A DNA stretch of 5,767 nucleotides from an uncultured Bacteroides sp. (GCF_910578895.1 NZ_CAJTSC010000034.1:30528-36294), one strand, 5' to 3'. Shown: positions 1 to 5,306, counted from the stretch's first letter. Numbers and translations: made by a program. The notes: generated by a model from the letters alone, not told the origin.

Positions 1-2
1 AA

Positions 3-101
3 AGAAGGATTAAGACTTTGGCACTTCTGAATAATAAACTAAAGGAAATTAATTTGAAAAATGAAGAAATGAAAACCTTTGGACTGATGCCAAGTGCGTA
101 A
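3..101 (+). CDS. C-terminal end of an unidentified ORF (partial)
   Basis: The third forward frame is open from the window edge to a TAA at 99-101, giving 32 residues that end MKTFGLMPSA. The segment is lysine-, leucine- and asparagine-rich (LLNNKLKEINLKNEEMK), compatible with an amphipathic helix. It may be the tail of a gene starting outside the window. It overlaps a longer open stretch in another frame (65-238), so the two could be halves of one frameshifted gene. I do not recognise a family. An open frame this short can occur by chance, so support is weak. Confidence 0.2.
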   Translation, partial: RRIKTLALLNNKLKEINLKNEEMKTFGLMPSA

Positions 102-238
102 CCCTTTGGGTGGGATTCCTCAACACGACAGAAGAACTCCACCTCTATGCCAGTGCCATCTACTCTGCTATGATGTGGGGAATGAAGTTGAACAAAGAAC
201 ACTGTAAAAAGAAAGAGCTGGACCACGCCTTAACATGA
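65..238 (+). pseudogene. ORF remnant, weakly Imm22-like, no good start
   Basis: This frame is open for 57 codons between a TGA at 62-64 and a TGA at 236-238. It has no ATG before codon 37 and no evident ribosome binding site. Its translation looks protein-like rather than random: a hydrophobic strand CVTLWVGFLN, an acidic turn TTEELHLYAS, then a helix-like stretch AIYSAMMWGMKLNKE. The pattern VTLWVG followed by a T/S-E-E-x-L turn loosely recalls the N-terminus of the immunity-22 family (polymorphic-toxin immunity proteins), but this is memory-based and tentative. It may be the second half of a frameshifted gene whose first half is the open frame at 3-101. I regard it as a decayed gene or a chance open frame. 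Confidence 0.22.
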
Positions 239-296
239 ACCAGTTCCTCACACAATTATGATGCAAATATACTTTTACTTTTAAAATAATCGTGTT

Positions 297-440
297 ATGG
301 TAAAAGAATTTTCTGCTATATCGGAGATATTACCTTTCCCACAATGTGGAAACTGTGGTTTTTATGTATCAGAATTACAAAGATTTTCGGCAGGACATAA
401 GCTATCTTTATACCGAGATTCTAAATCGGTTGAAATTTAA
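297..440 (+). CDS. 47-residue hypothetical small protein with a CxxC motif
   Basis: An ATG at 297 opens a 47-codon frame ending in TAA at 438-440. The product contains QCGNCGFYVSELQRF: a C-x-x-C pair at residues 17-20, then a mixed hydrophobic/charged segment and a polar tail. A lone CxxC could bind a metal or be redox active, but there is no second pair for a classical zinc ribbon. There is no convincing Shine-Dalgarno sequence, though Bacteroidota often lack one. In favour of a real transcription unit, a good intrinsic terminator lies 16 nt downstream (457-493). No family is recognised; it could be a small gene, a relic or chance. Confidence 0.28.
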   Translation: MVKEFSAISEILPFPQCGNCGFYVSELQRFSAGHKLSLYRDSKSVEI

Positions 441-456
441 AGGGCTAATCAATGAA

Positions 457-493
457 AATGTCAGGGCTTAGTGTTCCGGCATTTGTTTTTTTT
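457..493 (+). terminator. Intrinsic terminator (hairpin plus eight T)
   Basis: The arms AATGTCAGGG (457-466) and TTCCGGCATT (474-483) pair with one mismatch and three G-T wobbles around a 7-nt loop. TG and a run of eight T (486-493) follow at once. This is the classic Rho-independent layout on the plus strand. It would end a transcript from the left flank and insulate the operon beginning near 644. Confidence 0.55.
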
Positions 494-520
494 GTGAGTA
501 TACATTTATAAGTGCTACAA

Positions 521-604
521 ATGGATGAAATTATAAGAGAGTGTGTCGAAACACCTCAAATACACCCTCCATTAGATATATTTCGATATCTTTGGTTGTG
601 GTAG
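521..604 (+). CDS. 27-codon ORF upstream of the ParB-like gene, possible leader peptide
   Basis: An ATG at 521 starts a 27-residue frame whose product ends FRYLWLW, with TAG at 602-604. The stop lies one base before the first arm of the 605-637 inverted repeat. A short aromatic-rich peptide ending at the base of a T-tailed hairpin is the geometry of leader-peptide attenuators such as those of tryptophan operons. Against this, there is no clear ribosome binding site, no convincing promoter upstream of 521, and one plausible -7 box lies inside the frame (587-594). It may be coincidental. Confidence 0.2.
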   Translation: MDEIIRECVETPQIHPPLDIFRYLWLW

Positions 605-612
605 TACCTTTG
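587..612 (+). promoter_or_regulatory. Two Bacteroidota-type -7 boxes upstream of the operon
   Basis: TATCTTTG at 587-594 and TACCTTTG at 605-612 both match the Bacteroidota sigma-ABfr -7 consensus TAnnTTTG exactly. Nineteen bases upstream of the second box is TTCG (582-585), a one-mismatch relative of the -33 TTTG; the first box has no -33 match. Either box would start transcription shortly before ATG 644, which supports that start. The second box is inside the first arm of the inverted repeat, so a repressor bound to that palindrome could block it. Confidence 0.38.
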
Positions 613-643
613 AATGAATAATAGTAGTTCAAAGGTATTTTTT
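605..643 (+). promoter_or_regulatory. Perfect 10-bp inverted repeat with T-run abutting ATG 644
   Basis: TACCTTTGAA (605-614) and TTCAAAGGTA (628-637) are exact reverse complements separated by 13 nt, and six T (638-643) run straight into the ATG at 644. As RNA this is a terminator-like hairpin whose second arm holds AAAGG, the likely ribosome binding site of the ParB-like gene, so folding could stop transcription or hide the site. As DNA it is a palindrome over a -7 box, compatible with an operator. If transcription starts at the second -7 box, the first arm is not transcribed and only the operator reading holds. Confidence 0.55.
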
Positions 644-1747
644 ATGCAAAGAGCCAAACTTGACATATCAAAAGTCCTTCATAACGATGGACAGATAGAA
701 GGACTTCCTCGTAATCCTCGCCTTATCAAGGATAAGAAGTTCAGGAAACTGTGCAAATCCATCAAGGAATTGCCGGAAATGACTGAAGCGAGAGATTTAC
801 TTGTCTATCCATATCAAGGGAAATATGTTGTTATTGGCGGGAATATGCGCCTTCAAGCATATAAAAAACTAAAATGGGAAGAAGTTCCTTGTTGCATATT
901 GCCTGAAGATACACCGGTAGAGAAACTTCGCCAAATGCTTATCCAAGATAATAATCCTTTTGGTGAAAACGATTGGAAATTGCTTGCGAACGAATGGGAC
1001 AGCGAAGAATTGAATGATTGGGGATTTGACGTATGGCAGGAAGAGAAAGATAGAAATAAACCTGTACCGAAGCAGGAAACGGAAGAAAAGGATTGCCAAC
1101 AAGAAAATGCCAATTTCTTTGACATGATGTTGGGAGACAGGATATACGAGAGCAACAATGACTTCGACATACCTAATTTACGGATGGATGAGCAGCCTAT
1201 ATCAGGTTTGTTGCTTCCATTTTCTGTCTGGGGAGCAGATACCCGCCTAAAGAAAGACATCCAGACTTATCATTTCTACGTAGAGGATTACCGCTTTGAA
1301 GCGATATGGAAAGACTCTACGGTTGTTCTGAACAGCGGATGCTCTGCTGTTATTGAGCCTAACCTGTCATTATTCGATACAACACCTGTTGCATACGGGT
1401 TGCAACAAATCTATAAGAAGCGTTGGATTGCCCGCTACTTTCAAGAGTGCGGAGTAAAGGTGTATGCCGACCTTAATGTAGCACGGAAGTTCTACAAGTA
1501 CAATCGTATGGGTATTCCAGAAGGTTACAATGCTTTTGCAACACGCGGCTATGCCGATAGACAGGAATACTTGAAGATGGAAATACAAATAGCTTGTGAA
1601 ATATCAGGGAAAGATATTCCCAATATGATAGTTTACGGCGGAGGTGAGAAAATAAAGGAACTTTGTGTACAAAACAATGTACTGTATGTGGAGCAGTTCA
1701 TGGCAAACAGGGTTAAGAAAACCAAGAGAGGAGGTAATAATGGATAA
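644..1747 (+). CDS. ParB-like N-terminal domain fused to DUF4417
   Basis: This is a 367-residue protein with two parts. Residues about 5-130 form a ParB-like (ParB/Srx-type) domain, with the box VIGGNMRLQAYKKL at 63-76 and QDNNPFGEND at 101-110, as in phage ParB-like proteins near terminases and methyltransferases. An acidic, glutamine-rich linker (about 131-183) leads to a DUF4417 domain (about 184-357), marked by SGLLLPFSVWGADTRLKKDI, the tract VYADLNVARKFYKYNRMGIP and YGGGEKIKEL. No helix-turn-helix or partner-binding region typical of chromosomal ParB is seen, so plasmid-style partitioning is unlikely. CTP or DNA binding is possible, and DUF4417 has no known function. I prefer ATG 644 to an in-frame ATG at 614 because 614 lies in the inverted repeat, while 644 has AAAGG eight bases upstream. 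The C-terminus overlaps the next gene by 8 nt. The family call is fairly secure; the role is not known. Confidence 0.85.
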   Translation: MQRAKLDISKVLHNDGQIEGLPRNPRLIKDKKFRKLCKSIKELPEMTEARDLLVYPYQGKYVVIGGNMRLQAYKKLKWEEVPCCILPEDTPVEKLRQMLIQDNNPFGENDWKLLANEWDSEELNDWGFDVWQEEKDRNKPVPKQETEEKDCQQENANFFDMMLGDRIYESNNDFDIPNLRMDEQPISGLLLPFSVWGADTRLKKDIQTYHFYVEDYRFEAIWKDSTVVLNSGCSAVIEPNLSLFDTTPVAYGLQQIYKKRWIARYFQECGVKVYADLNVARKFYKYNRMGIPEGYNAFATRGYADRQEYLKMEIQIACEISGKDIPNMIVYGGGEKIKELCVQNNVLYVEQFMANRVKKTKRGGNNG

Positions 1748-2087
1748 AACAAGTGGAGGAATACGGAGCACTAGTGGTGGTAACTTTCAAGCATCAGTAT
1801 CGGTGACAAACAGGAATGGTGATGTAAGATGGCTACAAAAGAATTTCAGGTCTCAATCGCAAGCCGAGAAGTGGATTGGCAGGGTGACGGAACGATTTGA
1901 CAGTCCGGCAAAGTCGGGATTTGCAACAGCTGCTGCTATTGATAAAGATACGAAGCGAGGGACTATTTATGATGTCTACAACCGCGATTTGGCTCGCGAG
2001 TTTGAGGTAAAAGACAAACGAGAGTTTAGGGCTGGCAGAGGTGGATATGCAGGTAGTGCAACAAGCCGGAAACGTAAAAAGAAATAA
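1740..2087 (+). CDS. Small basic phage protein, first carrier of the KTxGGxR N-terminal tag
   Basis: This 115-residue protein begins MDKTSGGIRSTSGG. The start is set by a strong Shine-Dalgarno sequence (AGAGGAGGT, 1727-1735) placed 4 nt before ATG 1740, inside the end of the ParB-like gene, which implies translational coupling. After the tag, residues 15-38 look like a short beta segment (QASVSVTNRNGDVRWLQKNF), followed by a helix-like stretch (QAEKWIGRVTERF) and a charged region. The end is GGYAGSATSRKRKKK, a very basic tail that could bind nucleic acid. There is no signal peptide, membrane segment or recognised domain. The operon position and shared tag link it to the next two genes. It could be a small virion-associated or host-acting protein; that is inference. 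Confidence 0.75.
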   Translation: MDKTSGGIRSTSGGNFQASVSVTNRNGDVRWLQKNFRSQSQAEKWIGRVTERFDSPAKSGFATAAAIDKDTKRGTIYDVYNRDLAREFEVKDKREFRAGRGGYAGSATSRKRKKK

Positions 2088-2091
2088 ACTT

Positions 2092-2427
2092 ATGGCTAAA
2101 ACGGCAGGAGGAGTAAGAAGTACCAGAACTTCACGAATTAGAGGTTCAAAAGTCATGTTCATGGCTCACAAACTCCATAAGCTCTATGGGGGTAAGATGT
2201 CTTTTACCGAAAGCATGAAAATGGCTTGGAAATCGTATGGCGGTAGGGCTGACAATACCGACTACAAAGCTGCCGGAAACAAGGCTTACCTTGACAGAAT
2301 AAGAAAGCTTGGAGGAAACGCACAGCAAGCTAAAAGGAGTTCGTATGATGATTTTAACATACCGGAATCAGCTTTCTACACAAATAACAAGAGAGGACGT
2401 TTCGGAAGCAATTTTGTGGGGGATTAA
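2092..2427 (+). CDS. Small basic phage protein, second carrier of the KTxGGxR tag
   Basis: This 111-residue protein begins MAKTAGGVRSTRTS. ATG 2092 is preferred over upstream in-frame starts because it puts the tag at the N-terminus exactly as in its neighbours and leaves a 4-nt gap after the preceding stop. Residues about 21-50 contain MAHKLHKLYGGK and an amphipathic helix MSFTESMKMAWKSYGG; short helices of the pattern F-x-E-[A/S]-[L/M]-K-x-A-W-K recur in small phage and conjugative-element proteins. The rest is lysine-, arginine-, glycine- and asparagine-rich and probably flexible. The ribosome binding site is weak, so translation is probably coupled to the gene before it. No enzymatic motif is seen and the function is unknown. 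Confidence 0.75.
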   Translation: MAKTAGGVRSTRTSRIRGSKVMFMAHKLHKLYGGKMSFTESMKMAWKSYGGRADNTDYKAAGNKAYLDRIRKLGGNAQQAKRSSYDDFNIPESAFYTNNKRGRFGSNFVGD

Positions 2428-2428
2428 T

Positions 2429-2941
2429 ATGGCTAAGACTTCTGGCGGCGTTCGCACATACCAGCAAGGGACTTCCACCTACCGTAAACGGCAAGCAGAA
2501 GTTGAAGCCATGCGAGCCAGTGGGCGGTACTCCAGTGTGGAGATGGGAAAAGGAGGTGGATATTTTGCCATAGAGAAAAGCCCGGCACGCCACAAACCCG
2601 AAGAACTGGAAGCGGCTCGCATCCTTGCGGGCAAGGGTTATAAGGTGACATTGAAAAATGAAAGCGGAATGAATAAAACACCTGACGGTTATTTGTTCAA
2701 GGCTTCTTTCGAGCAAAGGACACCTACAGGCAACTCTGCAAAAAACATCCGTTCATCCCTTTATCATGGAAGAGATAAGAAAGCCGATATTCCAGTGCTT
2801 TACATGAAAGGCAATGGACACACAAGAAAAAGTGTAGAGGATGGAATAAAGTATTTTGAGAGTTCAAGTAAATACCGATTTAAGGAAATCATAATAGTTA
2901 CGCAAGATGGAAGAATACATCGGCATAAACACAACTCTTAA
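2429..2941 (+). CDS. KTxGGxR-tagged protein with a CdiA-like C-terminal nuclease (toxin) domain
   Basis: This 170-residue protein starts MAKTSGGVRTYQQG one base after the previous stop, behind a GGGGG-rich ribosome binding site; longer in-frame starts would bury the tag and overlap the neighbour. Residues 15-55 are a basic, probably flexible linker. Residues about 56-163 fit the pattern I associate with CdiA C-terminal tRNase-type toxin domains: E-L-E-A-A-x-x-L-A-x-x-G-Y-x-V (59-73), K-T-P-D-G (83-87), F-E-x-R-T-P-T-x-N-S-A-K-N (94-106), a K-A-D-x-x-V-L strand (118-124), and a final FKEIIIVTQDGRIHRH (151-166). E60, D86, E95 and K105 are candidate active-site residues by position only. Related domains occur on polyvalent phage proteins and phage minor head proteins; here there is no head domain. 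No immunity gene is adjacent. The 5' half looks richer in G+C than its neighbours. The family call is moderate; tRNA cleavage is inference. Confidence 0.72.
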   Translation: MAKTSGGVRTYQQGTSTYRKRQAEVEAMRASGRYSSVEMGKGGGYFAIEKSPARHKPEELEAARILAGKGYKVTLKNESGMNKTPDGYLFKASFEQRTPTGNSAKNIRSSLYHGRDKKADIPVLYMKGNGHTRKSVEDGIKYFESSSKYRFKEIIIVTQDGRIHRHKHNS

Positions 2942-2966
2942 AAACAACGGTCACTGACTTACGTTG
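2940..2966 (-). terminator. Intrinsic terminator on the minus strand
   Basis: On the minus strand CAACG (2966-2962) pairs with CGTTG (2949-2945) around a 12-nt loop, followed directly by five T (2944-2940). The stem is only 5 bp, so strength is uncertain. The T-run exists on the minus strand only, and it overlaps the stop codon of the nuclease-domain gene on the plus strand. Confidence 0.42.
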
Positions 2967-3038
2967 CCGCCTTACCCGATAGGAAATGCCCTACTACGCA
3001 ACCGGGGGGCTGCCAGTTCCCGACCCGGACTATAAGTA
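2940..3038 (-). ncRNA. Candidate structured small RNA antisense to the gap before the small terminase
   Basis: This gap has no convincing ORF but is GC-rich and strongly foldable. Read on the minus strand, a promoter-like element (3044-3072) would start an RNA near 3038. A stem of CCGGG (3028-3024) with CCCGG (3006-3002) is continued by GGG (3021-3019) with CCC (3009-3007) past a GA bulge on the plus strand. A second stem pairs GTTGC (3002-2998) with GCAAC (2967-2963) and encloses TAGG/CCTA (2993-2990/2983-2980). The RNA ends in a T-tailed hairpin at 2966-2940. The GCAAC segment can pair either upstream or with the terminator arm, so the two folds exclude each other. I do not recognise an Rfam family. 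The same structure could instead work as DNA, for example as a packaging site. Confidence 0.4.
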
Positions 3039-3043
3039 TGTTG

Positions 3044-3072
3044 CAAATATAGTGATAATAACTCAAAAACAA
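3044..3072 (-). promoter_or_regulatory. Bacteroidota-type promoter, minus strand
   Basis: On the minus strand TATATTTG (3051-3044) matches TAnnTTTG exactly, and TTG (3072-3070) lies 18 nt upstream, one short of the usual 19-nt spacing. It points away from the terminase into the structured gap and has no protein-coding gene immediately downstream, which suggests a small RNA. Confidence 0.42.
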
Positions 3073-3079
3073 TAGGAAT

Positions 3080-3100
3080 CGGTTAAAAAACGGTTGAAAA
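3080..3100 (+). repeat. Tandem CGGTTRAAAA repeat at the small terminase start
   Basis: CGGTTAAAAA (3080-3089) and CGGTTGAAAA (3091-3100) repeat with an 11-nt period, one helical turn, ending at the small terminase ATG. Phased repeats next to a terminase gene can be binding sites for the small subunit or a regulator. Two copies is little evidence. Confidence 0.35.
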
Positions 3101-3501
3101 TGGCAGGAAAAAAAGACATATACAAGTATGGAAAGAATACATAATTTTCAAGCACGAACCAGCCGCAGAATAGCGGCAGGAAGCCCAAACTATATACCAT
3201 CGCCAAGAAAGCCTATAACGTGTCTCGTGAAGAATGGAATGAAGTGAAGCTGTATTTGCTCCAGTGTACTCCGCAAGAGATTGATAAGATAATTGGCAAG
3301 GAAGACACCCCTATGTGGGTACTCATCCTTGCTCGAGGATTGAAACGGAATGCGGCAAAAGGTGTGACCGATGTATTGGATGTAATGGAAGACAGGCTGT
3401 TCGGGCGTGTATCTGTTGCATCGAATGAAGACGCTGATATTCCAACAGACATAGAGCACGGCATCAACATTGATTCATGGATTAAGGATAAGCTGAAATG
3501 A
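3100..3501 (+). pseudogene. Terminase small subunit interrupted by an in-frame TAA at codon 15
   Basis: The family start is ATG 3100 (MAGKKDIYKYGKNT), but TAA at 3142-3144 follows. The same frame continues FSSTNQPQNSGRKPKLYTIA and then the small-terminase core (YNVSREEWNEVKLYLLQCTP, DTPMWVLILARGLKRNAAKG, DVMEDRLFGRV). The motif F-S-S-T-N-Q-P-x-x-x-G-R-K-P at the N-terminus is one I associate with Bacteroidales phage small terminases, so the stop sits inside a genuine gene. Without it the protein would have 133 residues. One change such as CAA to TAA explains it. Several window genes end in TAA, so TAA is not recoded. A GTG at 3220 could restart translation to give a 93-residue core lacking the FSSTNQP/GRKP segment. 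The gene overlaps the large subunit by ATGA. The small subunit recognises packaging DNA and regulates the large-subunit motor, so the truncation may disable packaging. Confidence 0.78.
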
Positions 3502-4763
3502 TCGAACCCCAAGAAATATATCATCCGTTGTATGAGGATAAGGAGAAATTTATAATTCTTATCACTGGCGGTCGTGGCTCCGGCAAGTCCTTCAATGCTT
3601 CCACTTTCATTGAACGTCTGACCTTTGAAATGACGGAAGCCGAAAAGATTGTTCATCAGATTCCCTACACCCGCTACACGATGGTTTCTGCCGGTATGTC
3701 TATCATCCCGGAAATGATGGAGAAGATAGAGCTAGATGGAACAACTAAGTATTTCAAGACCACCAAGACGGATATAGTCAATAAAATGACTAATAGCCGT
3801 ATCATGTTCCGAGGCATCAAAACTTCTTCCGGTAATCAGACGGCAAAACTAAAATCTATTCAGGGTATCACTACTTTCGTCTGCGATGAAGCGGAAGAGT
3901 GGACAAGCAAGGATGAATTCGACAAGATAATGCTCTCCATTCGCAAGAAGAGTATTCAGAACCGTATTATCATCATAATGAATCCGTGCGATTCCAATCA
4001 CTTCATTTACAAGAAGTACATTGAGAAAACCCATAAACTGGTAGAGATTGACGGTGTGCAGGTTCAAATCTCCACTCACCCGAATGTACTTCATATCCAT
4101 ACCACGTATTTTGATAACTTGGAGAACCTTTCTCCTGAGTTCTTGAAGGAGATTGAGGATATGAAAGCGAACAATCCCGAAAAGTACGCTCATGTCGTTA
4201 TTGGTCGGTGGGCTGACGTTGCGGAAGGTGCGGTATTCAAAAGAATAGGAATAGTAAAAGAGTTCCCTACAAATGCTAAGAAGGTGGCTCTTGGTCTTGA
4301 CTTCGGTTTCACACATGACCCTTCAGCAATCGTAAAGTGTGGAATAGTTGATAACGACTTATATTTGGATAAACTTTGCTATAAGACTGATATGGTATCT
4401 TCCGACCTTATTAAAGAACTACGAAAAGAGAGTCTATTTGTCTATGCAGACTGCGCAACCCCCCGGCTTATACAGGAAATTGCAAATGGAGGAATCATCA
4501 TATATCCAGTGCAGAAGGGAGATGGCTCTATTGTGGCAGGAATAGACAAGATAAAGGACTTTGATAACATATTTGTTACGGAACGTTCCTACAATCTCAT
4601 ACATGAGGGACGTAATTATGTATGGGCTAAGGATAAAGACGGAAACTATATCAACGAGCCGGAAGACCACGATAATCACTGTTGGGATGCCATCCAGTAT
4701 TATATAAATGGCAAGATTCTCGGAAAGATAGTTTGTGAAAAAGAAGAAAGAAAAATATGTTGA
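3498..4763 (+). CDS. terL: Phage terminase large subunit (ATPase-nuclease packaging motor)
   Basis: This 421-residue protein has all the main motifs of a PBSX/Terminase_3-type large subunit, which pumps phage DNA into the prohead with ATP and cuts it to genome length. The N-terminal ATPase has Walker A GGRGSGKS (24-31), Walker B TFVCDEAEEW (126-135, with D130 and E131) and a coupling-motif region IIIIMNPCDSNHF (157-169). The nuclease half (about 235-410) has GRWADVAEGAVF and the acidic residues D268 (LGLDFGFTHDPSAI), D318 (YADCA) and D397 (HCWDAIQYY), expected to bind metal. The length is normal for the family and no stop or frameshift is seen, although the small subunit before it is broken. 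The start overlaps the small-subunit stop (ATGA). No portal gene follows in the window. Confidence 0.95.
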   Translation: MIEPQEIYHPLYEDKEKFIILITGGRGSGKSFNASTFIERLTFEMTEAEKIVHQIPYTRYTMVSAGMSIIPEMMEKIELDGTTKYFKTTKTDIVNKMTNSRIMFRGIKTSSGNQTAKLKSIQGITTFVCDEAEEWTSKDEFDKIMLSIRKKSIQNRIIIIMNPCDSNHFIYKKYIEKTHKLVEIDGVQVQISTHPNVLHIHTTYFDNLENLSPEFLKEIEDMKANNPEKYAHVVIGRWADVAEGAVFKRIGIVKEFPTNAKKVALGLDFGFTHDPSAIVKCGIVDNDLYLDKLCYKTDMVSSDLIKELRKESLFVYADCATPRLIQEIANGGIIIYPVQKGDGSIVAGIDKIKDFDNIFVTERSYNLIHEGRNYVWAKDKDGNYINEPEDHDNHCWDAIQYYINGKILGKIVCEKEERKIC

Positions 4764-4801
4764 TTATGTCGTTCATGATTATCCGATTCGAGGCTGTAAT
4801 T

Positions 4802-4850
4802 TAAACTGTGTTAGCAAAGTTAATATTTTATTCCTTGCTGACACAGTTTA
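4802..4850. terminator. Bidirectional terminator between convergent terL and higA
   Basis: TAAACTGTGTTAGCAA (4802-4817) and TTGCTGACACAGTTTA (4835-4850) pair over 16 bp with one G-T wobble, around a 17-nt loop. An A/T-rich tract lies on both outer sides. It sits between the 3' ends of two converging genes, the expected place for a shared terminator. The rest of 4764-4932 shows nothing recognisable. Confidence 0.7.
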
Positions 4851-4932
4851 TTTTACGCCCCCGAGAAATCCGGCTTTATCATAGTGCGAAATCAAACGGA
4901 ATCACGCCTAAAATATTCTTCTTATAAGCTAA

Positions 4933-5295
4933 TCAGAAACCCAACATTGCGGCTGGAGGTATATTCAGCACTCGACATAGCAATCTCGCAATTTTGAGAG
5001 TAGGCTCTGAACGACCGGAGATATAATCATTCACACGTGAGGGACTTATTCCAATCTCACCTGCAAGTTGCTTCTGACTCATCCCTTTTTCCTCAAGAGA
5101 TAATTCAATCAATTCCGCAACGGTCGGCTTTTCTATCGGATAATGTTCTTTTTCGTAAGCTATCACAATGTCGGACATAACTGTGAGTTCCACCGCATTC
5201 TTATCGTTTGAAGGCGTATTGTCATCAACCAATGGCAGAAGTTCTTCCACTCTCGCCAAAGCAAATTCATACTGTTCTTTCGTTACTTTATTCAT
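4933..5295 (-). CDS. higA: HigA-type antitoxin with XRE helix-turn-helix
   Basis: This 120-residue protein pairs with the HigB-type toxin encoded just upstream, neutralises it and probably represses the operon. The N-terminal half (MNKVTKEQYEFALARVEELL) is the helical region I associate with Bacteroidales HigA proteins and probably contacts the toxin. The C-terminal XRE helix-turn-helix spans about 60-112, with SQKQLAGEIG (73-82) and the recognition helix SPSRVNDYISG (84-94). I chose ATG 5295 because MNKVTKEQ is the usual family start and it leaves an 11-nt gap after the toxin stop; a longer frame from 5322 would overlap the toxin gene. The toxin-first order is typical of higBA. It converges on terL, with a shared terminator between them. 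Confidence 0.9.
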   Translation of the reverse strand: MNKVTKEQYEFALARVEELLPLVDDNTPSNDKNAVELTVMSDIVIAYEKEHYPIEKPTVAELIELSLEEKGMSQKQLAGEIGISPSRVNDYISGRSEPTLKIARLLCRVLNIPPAAMLGF

Positions 5296-5306
5296 ACTTC
5301 TATCTC

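Noticed and set aside
264..271. Minus-strand -7 box TATATTTG in the left flank
   Set aside because: There is no -33 element at a suitable distance and no minus-strand gene or structured RNA downstream; such boxes are frequent by chance in AT-rich DNA.
339..363. CCACA/TGTGG hairpin followed by five T, as a second terminator
   Set aside because: The stem is short and lies inside the 47-codon ORF, where it follows from the repeated Cys-Gly codons; the terminator at 457-493 is far better.
614..643. Upstream ATG 614 as the start of the ParB-like gene
   Set aside because: It lies in the first arm of the inverted repeat and adds ten residues (MNNSSSKVFF) with no domain value; ATG 644 has an AAAGG site at good spacing.
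3142..3144. TAA read as glutamine through an alternative genetic code
   Set aside because: The ParB-like gene, the three tagged genes and higB all end naturally in TAA, and no other in-frame TAA interrupts a gene.
3128..3247. 39-codon ORF from ATG 3128 overlapping the small terminase
   Set aside because: It is an off-frame shadow of the terminase small subunit with no family resemblance.
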